61,885 nt of DNA. Source: Pseudoalteromonas sp. BSi20652 (GTDB lineage: Bacteria > Pseudomonadota > Gammaproteobacteria > Enterobacterales > Alteromonadaceae). A model generated the notes under the pieces. It was not told the DNA's origin. It did not search any database and saw nothing but the letters and a program-made list of their open reading frames with translations. The translations under genes were made by a program, and so were the position numbers. Below, in pieces: positions 1-8,678 of this stretch; within the stretch, counting starts at the first letter, position 1, and each line of letters starts with the position of its first letter. The DNA lies in the NCBI RefSeq assembly GCF_000239855.1, contig NZ_BADT01000058.1:1-61885 (forward strand), in the 5' to 3' direction.

Positions 1-430
1 AGGATAGCCTGGGAGTTAAAACATACTCTTAAACTTGGGTAAAACACATCAAAACGCGCTGCTTGCTGGCGTTTAAAGGCACCGCTTTTATGTTTGATCG
101 GTTGCATTAATAAACAAGTAACTAAATCACCACCGAGAAGTGAAGGAGAAAACAAGGAGCAGTGACTAACCATTACTCGTGTTTGCTTGTTGAGCTCGGT
201 AGTGAAATACAAGTAGCTTAGCCCTGTTCACTTTGGCTTCTCATTTACTTCTCATTTTCTTCTCTTTGTGCATTACGGTTTTAAAAGCCAATTACTGACA
301 AAGTGGTTAAGAGGCGCTGCGCTTTTAGAGGATAGCGTGGGAGTTAAAATAACAAAAAATAATGAGACTTTGCGCTTCTAACGTCGACAAGCCCGAGTCT
401 ACAACAGATGATTTACGGTTGCTAAGGCAT
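1..430. other. Intergenic stretch with a 21-bp direct repeat
   Basis: No convincing coding frame is seen here. The sequence AGGATAGCSTGGGAGTTAAAA occurs at 1-21 and again at 329-349 with one difference (C against G), so a unit of about 330 bp is bounded by near-identical direct repeats. What lies left of the window is unknown. A related short string (GAGGATAGCG) recurs near 4590, downstream of the nucleoside transporter gene. Confidence 0.4.
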
Positions 431-457
431 AAAAAAAGCCGCATAAAATGCGGCTTT
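431..457 (-). terminator. Rho-independent terminator after deoD
   Basis: AAAGCCGCAT (435-444) pairs with ATGCGGCTTT (448-457) around a 3-base loop. Read on the minus strand the stem is followed by a run of T. It lies about 95 bases past the deoD stop and is the natural end of the deoB-deoD transcript. Confidence 0.8.
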
Positions 458-550
458 GGAGGTTAGTCTCACTTCACTTTGGGCGTGTCTCCAAAACTTA
501 GTGAATACGTTACCAAGGAACTGTTTGCTAATTTAATTCAATTGCTATGA

Positions 551-1252
551 TTAGATAGACTCTAATGCAATTTTAACCATTTCGTTGAACGTGCTTTGAC
601 GCTCATCGGCTGGTGTTGCTTCGCCTGTAATTACGTGGTCACTTACTGTAAATAGAGCCATTGCTTTAGCGCCATATTCAGCTGCAACGCCATATAAACC
701 GGCTGTTTCCATATCTACTGCTAGCATACCTAACTTATCTAAATCTTTATAGAACGAGTCATCCGCTTGATAGAATGTGTCGGTTGTAAATACGTTACCT
801 ACTTTTGCTTTAATGCCTAGCTCTTTAGCAGCGTTTACGCCATTTAAAAGTAGGTCAAAGTCAGCAATTGCAGCAAAATCACAACCACGAACACGTGCAC
901 GGTTTACGTTTGAATCGGTGCTTGCACCTTGTGCAAAAATTACGTCACGAATTTTAATATCTGTGCCAATACCGCCACAGGTACCAATGCGTATAATATT
1001 TTTAACGCCAAAGCTTACAATTAGCTCACGTGCATAAATAGACATTGATGGAATGCCCATGCCTGAACCCATAATGCTTACTGGTTTACCTTTGTAAGTA
1101 CCAGTAAAACCGTACATGTTACGAACGCCTGTTACTTGCACTGCATCATCTAAAAAGTTTTCAGCAATATATTGCGCACGTAGCGGATCGCCAGGCATTA
1201 ATACTGTTTCGGCGAAATCACCTACGTTTGCACTGATATGCGGAGTACTCAT
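551..1252 (-). CDS. deoD: Purine nucleoside phosphorylase DeoD
   Basis: Splits purine ribo- and deoxyribonucleosides with phosphate, giving the free base and (deoxy)ribose-1-phosphate in the cytosol. The 233-residue length matches the bacterial hexameric PNP family. Visible motifs are the phosphate-binding MPGDPLRA near residues 19-26, RIGTCGG near 88-94, the ribose-contacting VDMETAGLY near 178-186 and [10 protein letters not shown] near 202-211, which carries the proton-donor Asp. The start overlaps the deoB stop by one base (TAATG), so the pair is translationally coupled. DeoD supplies the sugar phosphate that DeoB isomerises. Identification is secure. Confidence 0.97.
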   Translation of the reverse strand: MSTPHISANVGDFAETVLMPGDPLRAQYIAENFLDDAVQVTGVRNMYGFTGTYKGKPVSIMGSGMGIPSMSIYARELIVSFGVKNIIRIGTCGGIGTDIKIRDVIFAQGASTDSNVNRARVRGCDFAAIADFDLLLNGVNAAKELGIKAKVGNVFTTDTFYQADDSFYKDLDKLGMLAVDMETAGLYGVAAEYGAKAMALFTVSDHVITGEATPADERQSTFNEMVKIALESI

Positions 1253-2484
1253 TAATTGTTTTCCTTTTTATTTGGCATTATTAGCTCATTTAAAAAGCTG
1301 TCGCCGTAATCAAGCGCAGATAAGTTAAACCACTGTGCCAGTGTTTGACCTATATCTGCAAAGCTGTTGCGCTCACCAAGTGGTGTGTTACGCATACCTG
1401 GTTTGTATGCAATAACCGGTACGTATTCACGTGTATGCTCTGAACCAGGAAAGGTTGGGTCACAGCCGTGATCTGCAGTGATCATTAACACGTCATCTGC
1501 GTTTAACTCATTCAGTATAGTTGGTAAATAGTCATCAAATTCTTTTAATGCTTTTGCGTACCCTACTGGATTACGGCGATGACCAAATTTTTCATCAAAA
1601 TCAACTAGGTTAGTAAATATTAAGCTGCGATCTGGCGCGCTTTTCATTACTTCGCTGGTTTTTTCTAATAATTTAATAAGCCCAGGTGCTTTATGCTTTT
1701 GGGTTATGCCTTGGTGGGCATAAATATCTGAAATTTTACCTATACTAATTACTTCGCCGCCGTCTTTTGCGAGTACATCTAGCAATGTTGGTGCTGGCGG
1801 AAGTACTGAATAGTCTCGACGATTACTCGTTCGAGCAAAGTCTTGACTATTTGAACCCAAAAATGGCCGCGCAATCACTCGCCCTATATTCATTTCATCA
1901 AGTAGCGCCCGTGCGATTTCGCAAACTTGATAAAGCTTCTCTAGGCCGAATGACTCTTCATGCGCGGCTATTTGAAACACGCTATCAGCTGAGGTGTAAC
2001 AGATTGGTTTACCTGTTTTTACGTGCTCTTCACCTAGCTGCTCTAAAATGGTTGTTCCTGAGGCATGGCAATTGCCTAAAATGCCAGGAATACCGGTACG
2101 AGCTATAAACTCGTCTATAAATTCTTGTGGGAAACTTGGTTGTGTTTTTGGGAAATATCCCCAATCAAATAACACCGGTACACCGGCCATTTCCCAATGA
2201 CCTGATGGCGTGTCTTTTCCGCTAGAGATTTCTTTAGCGTAACCCCAAGCACCTTGAGGAGCTTGGCGGTCTGAAATTAAACATGGTTCGCCACCGGCCG
2301 CTTCACAGGCATCAACTAATCCTAGTTTTGATAAGTTAGGAAGCGATAATGCTGCGCCTGTTTCGTCATAATATGCTTTTAGTAAGTGAGCGAGTGTATT
2401 AGCCCCAAGATCGCCGAATTTATCTGCATCTGGTGCTGCACCGATTCCTAGGCTATCTGCCATTAAAATAATTGCTCTTGCCAT
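1252..2484 (-). CDS. deoB: Phosphopentomutase DeoB
   Basis: Interconverts (deoxy)ribose-1-phosphate and 5-phosphate, linking nucleoside breakdown to central metabolism. It belongs to the alkaline-phosphatase superfamily of metalloenzymes. Visible features are [13 protein letters not shown] at the N-terminus with a metal-binding Asp, [13 protein letters not shown] near residues 90-102 with the Thr that is phosphorylated in this family, and TADHGCDPT near 335-343 with further metal ligands. The length of 410 is usual. The start is preceded by a good ribosome site (GAGG, five bases before ATG). It is the first gene of the deoB-deoD operon and divergent from udk. No deoA or deoC lies within the window. 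Confidence 0.97.
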   Translation of the reverse strand: MARAIILMADSLGIGAAPDADKFGDLGANTLAHLLKAYYDETGAALSLPNLSKLGLVDACEAAGGEPCLISDRQAPQGAWGYAKEISSGKDTPSGHWEMAGVPVLFDWGYFPKTQPSFPQEFIDEFIARTGIPGILGNCHASGTTILEQLGEEHVKTGKPICYTSADSVFQIAAHEESFGLEKLYQVCEIARALLDEMNIGRVIARPFLGSNSQDFARTSNRRDYSVLPPAPTLLDVLAKDGGEVISIGKISDIYAHQGITQKHKAPGLIKLLEKTSEVMKSAPDRSLIFTNLVDFDEKFGHRRNPVGYAKALKEFDDYLPTILNELNADDVLMITADHGCDPTFPGSEHTREYVPVIAYKPGMRNTPLGERNSFADIGQTLAQWFNLSALDYGDSFLNELIMPNKKENN

Positions 2485-2676
2485 TTTGACCTCACTTTGT
2501 TTCTAGGTGCTTACTTTATCCGCTCTTTGAATTTTCCGTACAGGACAAAAGTCCTGTTTCATAAAACCTAAACATTATAAATTTGCATTCTTGAGCGAAG
2601 CAAAAGAGATTAATCGTGTCTTTTTTGCTATTGTGATCTACCAACAATATATCCTTCTGTGTGGGTGAGAACTTTA
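2485..2676. promoter_or_regulatory. Divergent promoter region deoB / udk
   Basis: This 190-base AT-rich gap between divergent nucleoside-salvage operons must hold both promoters. It contains the palindrome CAGGAC-AAAA-GTCCTG at 2541-2556. That could be an operator or a transcript hairpin. I do not recognise it as a CytR or DeoR site. Confidence 0.4.
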
Positions 2677-3309
2677 GTGACACGAACTACTATTATAGCC
2701 ATTGCGGGCGCATCTGCGTCGGGCAAATCTCTTTTTAGCCAAACTATATATAACGAGCTGGTTAACGAACTTGAACCTGGCGCTATCGCCATTATTGAAG
2801 AAGATGCTTATTACAAGGATCAGTCGCATTTGCCTATGGCTCATCGTACGCAAACGAATTACGACCATCCTGATGCATTTGAACATGCGTTAATGCTTGA
2901 GCATTTAACGCAACTTCGTTGTGGTAATTCTGTTGAAGTACCCACATATGATTATGCCCAGCATACACGAAGCGAAAAAACTCGCCGAGTACCAGCTGCA
3001 AAAATACTCATAGTTGAAGGTATTTTATTATTGAGTGATAAAGCGCTTAATAAAGAATTTGATATTAAGGTGTTTATAGATACACCCTTAGATATTTGTT
3101 TAATGCGTCGTATGCAACGTGATATGGAGCAACGAGGCAGAACGTTACAATCTGTTGTTGAGCAGTATCAAGCAACTGTTAGACCGATGTTTTATCAATT
3201 CATTGAGCCTTCGAAGCATAACGCTGATTTAGTGGTGACTCGAGGCGGCATGAATCGCGTTGCGATTGATATAATAAAAAGTAAAATTAAATATTTACTA
3301 CAAGAATAA
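2677..3309 (+). CDS. udk: Uridine kinase Udk
   Basis: Phosphorylates uridine and cytidine to their monophosphates (pyrimidine salvage, cytosol). The P-loop GASASGKS lies near residues 9-16. Further family signatures are [27 protein letters not shown], and [12 protein letters not shown] with the lid region after it. I choose GTG at 2677 because GGTGAG (2664-2669) sits at normal spacing before it and the protein then starts a few residues before the first strand. In-frame GTG codons at 2659 and 2665 would add residues not typical of the family. nupC follows after 17 bases, so kinase and transporter form an operon. Confidence 0.95.
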   Translation: MTRTTIIAIAGASASGKSLFSQTIYNELVNELEPGAIAIIEEDAYYKDQSHLPMAHRTQTNYDHPDAFEHALMLEHLTQLRCGNSVEVPTYDYAQHTRSEKTRRVPAAKILIVEGILLLSDKALNKEFDIKVFIDTPLDICLMRRMQRDMEQRGRTLQSVVEQYQATVRPMFYQFIEPSKHNADLVVTRGGMNRVAIDIIKSKIKYLLQE

Positions 3310-3326
3310 CAACGGGAAACATTTGT

Positions 3327-4553
3327 ATGACAACATTTATGAGCTTAGTGGGCATGTGTGTGCTGCTGAGCATTGCCTTTGCTGCGTCAACCAATCGCAA
3401 GGCAATTAATTTAAGAACCGTTGGTATAGCGTTTGCGATGCAAATTGTTATTGGTGGTTTTGTCCTGTTTTTTGAAGCAGGAAAAAATATGTTAACGAGC
3501 ATGTCATCCGCCGTTTCGTCGGTTATTGGTTATGCTAATGATGGTATTGGGTTTTTGTTTGGTCCACTTGCATCACAAGACACATTAGGCTTTATTTTTG
3601 CAATTCAAGTTTTGCCCGTTATTGTGTTTTTCTCAGCGCTTGTTGCTGTGTTGTATCACCTTGGTATTATGGATTGGATAATCAGGATTTTAGGCGGTGG
3701 TTTACAAAAATTATTAAAAACCTCACGCACAGAATCACTTTCAGCAACAGCTAATATATTTGTTGGTCAAACTGAAGCACCGCTTATTGTTAAACCATTT
3801 ATTGCAACGATGACAAAATCGGAATTATTTGCAGTAATGGTTGGTGGTTTAGCCACTGTAGCAGGCTCTGTAATGGCCGGTTACGTTATTATTGGTGTAG
3901 ATCTTAAGTATTTAATAGCAGCGAGCTTTATGGCCGCTCCAGGTGGTTTTTTGATGGCCAAGATGATTGTGCCAGAAACTGAAACACCTAAAGATAATTT
4001 ATCTGATTTAGATATAAATGACGACGATAAACCCGTTAATGTAATTGATGCAGCTGCATCAGGTGCAGCAAACGGTATGCATTTAGCACTTAATGTAGGT
4101 GCTATGTTACTTGCTTTTGTCGCGTTGATTGCATTATTGAATGGTTTATTAGGCGGTATTGGTGGGTGGTTTGATTATCCTACTTTAACGCTTCAAGAAA
4201 TATTAGGTTATGTATTTGCTCCAGTTGCATGGTTACTTGGTGTGCCATGGGATGAAGCAATTATAGCCGGCAGTTTTATTGGTCAAAAGATAGTAGTGAA
4301 CGAGTTTGTTGCTTACTTAGACTTTATAAATTATCGCGATACGTTAAGCGCGCACACACAAGCTATTGTTACTTTTGCTTTATGTGGGTTTGCTAACTTG
4401 TCATCGATAGCCATTTTACTAGGTGGGTTAGGCGGTATGGCGCCTAGCAGGCGGAAGGATATCGCACGCTTAGGGCTCAGAGCAGTGTTAGCAGGATCTA
4501 TGGCTAACCTTATGAGCGCAGCAATTGCTGGGTTTTTCCTCTCGCTAGCTTAG
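3327..4553 (+). CDS. nupC: Concentrative nucleoside transporter, NupC/CNT family
   Basis: Inner-membrane Na+ or H+ coupled symporter that imports nucleosides. The 408 residues are mostly hydrophobic. CNT signatures are visible: [12 protein letters not shown] near residue 148, [15 protein letters not shown] near 180, the re-entrant [10 protein letters not shown] near 207, and [15 protein letters not shown] near 320. It sits 17 bases after udk, so imported nucleosides are trapped by phosphorylation, and it is close to deoBD for catabolism. The gene symbol is assigned by family; substrate preference cannot be read from the sequence. Confidence 0.93.
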   Translation: MTTFMSLVGMCVLLSIAFAASTNRKAINLRTVGIAFAMQIVIGGFVLFFEAGKNMLTSMSSAVSSVIGYANDGIGFLFGPLASQDTLGFIFAIQVLPVIVFFSALVAVLYHLGIMDWIIRILGGGLQKLLKTSRTESLSATANIFVGQTEAPLIVKPFIATMTKSELFAVMVGGLATVAGSVMAGYVIIGVDLKYLIAASFMAAPGGFLMAKMIVPETETPKDNLSDLDINDDDKPVNVIDAAASGAANGMHLALNVGAMLLAFVALIALLNGLLGGIGGWFDYPTLTLQEILGYVFAPVAWLLGVPWDEAIIAGSFIGQKIVVNEFVAYLDFINYRDTLSAHTQAIVTFALCGFANLSSIAILLGGLGGMAPSRRKDIARLGLRAVLAGSMANLMSAAIAGFFLSLA

Positions 4554-4643
4554 AAACTTATTGAGATGAACACCGGTGTTGCAAAACAAGAGGATAGCGC
4601 TTTAAGGGGTTAAAGCTCTATCTGACTTGAACGATACTTCACC

Positions 4644-4664
4644 AAGGGCCGCAAGGCCCTTTTA
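4644..4664 (+). terminator. Terminator of udk-nupC
   Basis: AAGGGCC (4644-4650), loop GCAA, then GGCCCTT (4655-4661), followed by a short T-rich stretch. It lies 90 bases past the nupC stop. Confidence 0.65.
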
Positions 4665-4843
4665 TCGTTTTAGGGCTTAATTTTTTAGCCACAACGACTT
4701 CAAACCTCAAGCTACTTATCTATTTAACCTTCTTTATGGTTATACATAACTTAAATAAACCAATATCTTAGTAACAAGTTCACATAAATAATTTTTGTGT
4801 TTTTCATATTTTCAGCCACACTTATTTTACCCAAACTAACCGA

Positions 4844-5569
4844 ATGACGATTCGCTATTGTGAAATATATTCTTTATTCTCTTTTTTAATTTGCTCTGTG
4901 TATGTTCAAGCAAAGGAAGCCCTGCTTGTTGTTACAGAGTTAGCACCACCAAACCAAGTATTGATTAATGGCGAGGTAGCAGGTGAAGGTACTCAGTTTA
5001 TTAGAGATATTTTTGCCGAGGCCAATTTAACTCCTGATATTCAAATGTATCCTTGGGCACGTGCTTATAAAATTGCTGACGAGTTAAAAAACACCTTTAT
5101 ATACAGCATTGCACGCACTGTAGAACGAGAAGACAAATTTTATTGGATTGGACCAGTGGGACGATTTGAGCTGGGATTTATCGGCTTATCAGAGCGAAAT
5201 GATTTTATTATAAATAATACTGAACAAGCCAAAGTGTATAAAATTGCAATGCAACGCAATGACTTTTCAACACAAACCCTCACTGAACTTGGCTTTGAAG
5301 TTGTTTTAACCTCTGATATTCAAAAATCATACTCTTTATTACTAGCTAAAAAAGTAGATTTAATTGTAGATGATCCTTTATATATGCAGCAGATGAGCGA
5401 CTATTTAAAGCTCAAACCAGCACACTTAAGGTTTATTTATAAAATAGATGAGCTAACAATTAATGCTTATTTAGCGGCGAATAAAAAAACTGACATACGT
5501 TTAATTGAAGTACTACAAGCTGCATTTTTAAAAATAAAGCAAAATAAAGGACTGCCTTATGAAAGATAA
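4844..5569 (+). CDS. Periplasmic substrate-binding-like protein (SBP_bac_3 type)
   Basis: A secreted type-2 periplasmic-binding-fold protein of the ABC-transporter/chemosensory SBP family 3 kind, 241 residues. A signal peptide ends near residue 22 (VQA-KE). The mature part begins with a strand (LLVVTELAPPNQ), followed by the YPWARAY motif near 66, ERE-KFYWIGPV near 88-100 and VDLIVDDPLY near 175. No ABC permease or ATPase is adjacent, so it may be a stand-alone sensor-like or orphan binding protein. It converges on a broken paralogue (5571-6329) that shares the FPW-RAY and WIGP motifs. The ligand is unknown. Confidence 0.75.
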   Translation: MTIRYCEIYSLFSFLICSVYVQAKEALLVVTELAPPNQVLINGEVAGEGTQFIRDIFAEANLTPDIQMYPWARAYKIADELKNTFIYSIARTVEREDKFYWIGPVGRFELGFIGLSERNDFIINNTEQAKVYKIAMQRNDFSTQTLTELGFEVVLTSDIQKSYSLLLAKKVDLIVDDPLYMQQMSDYLKLKPAHLRFIYKIDELTINAYLAANKKTDIRLIEVLQAAFLKIKQNKGLPYER

Positions 5570-5570
5570 A

Positions 5571-6329
5571 TCATTGGAGGTAAGCATGTTTATAAGTGGC
5601 AAAATCATCTTTCATTTTTAACTTTTTATACTCTTGGTTAAATCGCTTTATAATATGCCCAGGTACCGATTTGTTAAATGCGATATAATTGCCAGCAAGC
5701 TTAGGAAGCGGTAATGCTTGCAGCTTCACCACGTCATCGACTTTATATCCAAAAGGTTCTAGCTGATACTTTATTGTAAATTTTGAGCCTAAAATTAGAT
5801 CTATTTTTCTTTTTAAAAACAAATCCATATATTGCTTTTCGTCTCCAAACATTAGTAAGTTTTCGCCCGCTTTAAAACCAATTTCATTTACTAATGACTC
5901 GTATATATCACCCCTTACAATTCCTAAAGAAAACTGCTTTGCATCTTTTAAATTATTTACACTCACTTGCTTATTAGATTTGAGCTTATAAAAAAAGTTT
6001 CGCTAGATGCCAACGGTCCAATCCAATTAAATAGAGGTTCACGTTCGGTGTTTTTAGCTATCGAAATAATGCCAGAGTGAGGGTCTTTTTGAACTAAGTT
6101 ATAAGCACGTTTCCAAGGAAACAATTTAAACTCGCAGGTTATATCAATAGCTGTACAAATATCTTTTACAATATCGAGATTAATTCCAACAAGCTGATCG
6201 TTGTCGTTTTTAAAATTATAGGGAGAGAAATTATCGGTATAAATTACAAGCTTAAACTCACTTGCATTAGCACAATGACTTAGAAGAATAAAAAAAATAT
6301 TAGTAGTGACTTAATAATAGCAATACCAT
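5571..6329 (-). pseudogene. Second SBP_bac_3-type binding protein, frameshifted
   Basis: A paralogue of the neighbouring 4844-5569 gene, in the opposite direction. The C-terminal part is an open frame at 5571-5966. The N-terminal part continues in another frame and encodes FPWKRAY and NWIGPL, matching the intact paralogue. Adding one base to the A7 run at 5990-5996 joins the two frames. A further one-base addition in the A8 run at 6290-6297 would restore the signal peptide (hydrophobic stretch ending LLSHCANA). A good start codon is still not obvious; the only nearby ATG, at 6329, is in a third frame. Either a decaying gene or homopolymer miscalls. Confidence 0.7.
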
Positions 6330-6385
6330 TTAGTTAATTTACATTAATTATATGCGTTGCTTAGTTTGAGTCAAATTTCAGACAC

Positions 6386-6413
6386 AAAAAAAGCGCCATA
6401 AGCGCTTTTTTTT
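6386..6413 (-). terminator. Terminator of the cold-shock gene
   Basis: AAAAAAGCGC, loop CATAA, then GCGCTTTTTT: a strong hairpin with T tracts on both sides. It can stop transcription from the cold-shock gene (minus strand) and probably from the other side as well. Confidence 0.85.
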
Positions 6414-6435
6414 ATTTTACTTTAAAAAAGTAAAA

Positions 6436-6645
6436 TTATACAGCTGTGATGTTATCAGCTTGAGGACCTTTTTGACCTTGTGAAAGAGTAAACTCTACAC
6501 GTTGGCCTTCAGCTAAAGTTTTAAAACCTTCGCTTTTGATTGCTGAGAAATGTGCGAAAACGTCTGGGCCATTTTCTTGCTCGATGAAACCAAAACCTTT
6601 AGACTCGTTAAACCACTTAACTGTACCTGATACGATGTTAGACAT
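6436..6645 (-). CDS. Cold-shock domain protein, CspA family
   Basis: A single-stranded nucleic-acid-binding OB-fold protein of 69 residues that acts as an RNA chaperone or antiterminator in the cytosol. Both RNA-binding motifs are present: KGFGFI (RNP1) near residues 16-21 and DVFAHF (RNP2) near 28-33. The start is preceded by AGGA with normal spacing. It has its own strong terminator and an upstream gap of nearly 240 bases, as expected for a gene with a long structured leader. Which csp paralogue it represents cannot be decided from sequence alone. Confidence 0.95.
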   Translation of the reverse strand: MSNIVSGTVKWFNESKGFGFIEQENGPDVFAHFSAIKSEGFKTLAEGQRVEFTLSQGQKGPQADNITAV

Positions 6646-6884
6646 TGTAATATCCTGATATAAAATAAAAATATGCTCATAAGAGCGGGTGTAGCAAAAA
6701 ATGAGATGGTACTTTAAAAACTTCAGGACGGTACTACAAGTATTACTTATACAACATCGAAATGGAGATTTATAGCTTACATGCTTTCTTTCTAGCTGCA
6801 GCCCACTATATAGAATTAGAAAAATATGTCAAGTACTTATCCATTATAGAACAATAAACAACCAAAATAGTTTTATACTCACTA
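6646..6884 (-). promoter_or_regulatory. Likely promoter and long 5' leader of the csp gene
   Basis: A 239-base AT-rich gap upstream of the cold-shock gene. Part of it probably encodes a long 5' untranslated leader, as is known for cspA-type genes. No specific cold-box motif could be confirmed by eye. The region also contains the end of the ten-gene operon (stop at 6885), for which I see no clear terminator hairpin. Confidence 0.35.
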
Positions 6885-7601
6885 CTAAAATTCAAATTCT
6901 AAAGCGAGCCTAAAGCTATGATTTTTTTCAGATTGACTGACTTCTGTAATAAAACCCGCTTCCCATTTTAATTGTTTTTGCCCATCAAAACGCTGTAAAC
7001 CTATAAAGCCAGGGCCAATTCCTACAAAGTCTTCGCCTACAAAAACTTCAATAGAAGGTTGAAAAGCAGAACGATAACGGTATCTATATTGCGCTCTAAA
7101 CTCACTTTCCCATTCGTTTTGAATATCCTGTCCCCATTCGTATACTAAAAAAGCATTCATGGTTAAGCTGGTTTTACCAAACTCTTTTTCAAGCACAAAA
7201 CCTGTAGTCGCTTCGTATACATCGTCATCATGTTGTTTTTCTAACTCAAACAACGCCCCCCAATCAGCCCATAATTTACCTTGTTCAATCAGCTGCCAAC
7301 GCAGCTCAATTTCATAAGCTTGAAGGCCGAAATCGCCGTTATCATCGCGCTCACCAACTAAATAACCCTCTATTGCCATTGTATCGTTAATAGCACCACC
7401 GCCACCTAAACGCTGAGCCAGTATATTGCCACTATCAGTTTGGTGCGACACTAATCGCCATTCAAACTCATGCTCAAAAGGTAAAACATAGGGGTGATAT
7501 ACCTTATCGACAACAATACCGTCAGCATTTGCTTGGGTCGGGAGTAACAACAAACAAAAAGCGATAAAACTAAGCGCTAAATATAGGTTGAGTGCTTTCA
7601 T
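6885..7601 (-). CDS. Predicted outer-membrane beta-barrel protein
   Basis: A 238-residue secreted protein with a signal peptide ending near residue 26 (TQANA-DG). After that come alternating hydrophobic and polar strands rich in Trp, Tyr and Phe, and the chain ends in Phe (EFEF), the usual last residue of an outer-membrane barrel. I do not recognise a named family. It overlaps the stop of the FTR1-type permease gene by 4 bases and is the last gene of the ten-gene operon, so it may be the outer-membrane partner of the permease and cupredoxin-like protein. That role is inferred from position only. Confidence 0.7.
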   Translation of the reverse strand: MKALNLYLALSFIAFCLLLLPTQANADGIVVDKVYHPYVLPFEHEFEWRLVSHQTDSGNILAQRLGGGGAINDTMAIEGYLVGERDDNGDFGLQAYEIELRWQLIEQGKLWADWGALFELEKQHDDDVYEATTGFVLEKEFGKTSLTMNAFLVYEWGQDIQNEWESEFRAQYRYRYRSAFQPSIEVFVGEDFVGIGPGFIGLQRFDGQKQLKWEAGFITEVSQSEKNHSFRLALEFEF

Positions 7602-8338
7602 ACACGTTCCTTAGTTATTAAAGCTGGAATAAAGTAACAAAATAATAAAAATAACAGGCTGCTTGTACTGTATATAAGTACACTCATTAAATCAGGCGTG
7701 GCCTCGTAACCAACAAGAGCACGCAGTACGCGGCCGAGCTCGGAGTTTTCACTTAATAAATCCCGTAAATCCCATACTGTGGTGGTATTTGTTATTAAAT
7801 CAATTTGGCTTGCGAAATCCAGCGCGACCAATAACTTAGCCGCACAGTTTAAAGCAAGCAAAGTTAAAAGTGGGTACATGCCAAAGCGGTGCTTGATTGC
7901 GTTCATTAAAAAGTACAGTAATACACTAAAACTTAAACAAATCCCGACACCTAATAAAGTACCAATAAATAAGCTTTGCCCTGCATCATTATTTTGCCAA
8001 AAGCTGGTGAGATAAATAATATAATGGCTTAAATACAATGTTATTGTGCTTATAACAGCGATATAAAAAGCCGCTGATTTTTGCCTAATAGCAAATACTA
8101 ATACAGCAATAAATATAGTGATACATAGCCCCATTTGTGAATACTCTAACCCTTGGTGTTCAAACCACTGGCTGATCCACGACGCACTTTGCATGTACAA
8201 AAACGACATTACCGCGCCGACTATTAAAGCAGACCATATTCGCAAAAAGCTCTGTTTTTTAACTACTTGTAGTAATACTAATAAAATAGCCACCGGTAAT
8301 AATTGATTAAGGCTCATGACTAAACTAGTTATCAGCAT
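7598..8338 (-). CDS. FTR1-family membrane permease lacking the RExxE motifs
   Basis: A 246-residue polytopic inner-membrane protein with about seven hydrophobic segments. The C-terminal third resembles bacterial FTR1/EfeU iron permeases: VWDLRDLLSENSELG followed by RALVGYEATPDL and a final membrane helix. The two RExxE metal-binding motifs expected in helices 1 and 4 are absent: helix 1 has SLNQLLP, and nothing similar occurs in the middle helix. I choose ATG at 8338 because AGGAGG lies just before it; the upstream in-frame ATG at 8353 would put that ribosome site inside the gene. It overlaps the cupredoxin gene by 14 bases. Transport of iron or another cation is possible but not shown. Confidence 0.72.
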   Translation of the reverse strand: MLITSLVMSLNQLLPVAILLVLLQVVKKQSFLRIWSALIVGAVMSFLYMQSASWISQWFEHQGLEYSQMGLCITIFIAVLVFAIRQKSAAFYIAVISTITLYLSHYIIYLTSFWQNNDAGQSLFIGTLLGVGICLSFSVLLYFLMNAIKHRFGMYPLLTLLALNCAAKLLVALDFASQIDLITNTTTVWDLRDLLSENSELGRVLRALVGYEATPDLMSVLIYSTSSLLFLLFCYFIPALITKERV

Positions 8339-8678
8339 GCTGCCCCTCCTCATCGCTAACTATTACAACGCCCCTTGCTGTATTTGGCGAAAACTCACCA
8401 AAAAATTCGTAATGCCCTTTACTTAGCGGTCCTATATAAATAATGCTTTTACGGTTTGGGTAGAGTACTTTTTCTCTGTTTAGATCAAAGCTATCAAACT
8501 CTTCTGGTGTGCTATCTTGATTTTCTATCAATAGTTTTACTTTTTTATTCACTGGGATAATAATTTGTGAGGGGTAAAACAAGTGATCTTTTAAAACAAT
8601 AAGATACTCTTTGCTTGTTGCGTTAAACGACAACAATAATAAAAAGCACATACATTGATTTAGTAAGCGTTTAATCAC
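8325..8678 (-). CDS. Cupredoxin-fold periplasmic protein
   Basis: A 117-residue secreted protein with a signal peptide ending near residue 22, then a cupredoxin-like domain: YLIVLKDHLFYPSQIIIP, a TPEEFDSFDLNRE segment and a closing GHYEFFGEF. Such domains accompany FTR1-type permeases. No type-1 copper ligand set (His-Cys-His-Met) is present in the mature part: the only Cys residues lie in the signal peptide and there is no Met. Metal binding, if any, must use other residues. The start is GTG at 8678 (GGAG six bases before it), overlapping the sensor-kinase stop by 8 bases. Confidence 0.72.
   Translation of the reverse strand: MIKRLLNQCMCFLLLLSFNATSKEYLIVLKDHLFYPSQIIIPVNKKVKLLIENQDSTPEEFDSFDLNREKVLYPNRKSIIYIGPLSKGHYEFFGEFSPNTARGVVIVSDEEGQHADN

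Noticed and set aside
1767-2108. Open frame of 113 codons on the plus strand inside deoB
   Set aside because: It lies antisense within a conserved, complete gene, has no recognisable domain and no ribosome site; the frame is a by-product of deoB codon use.
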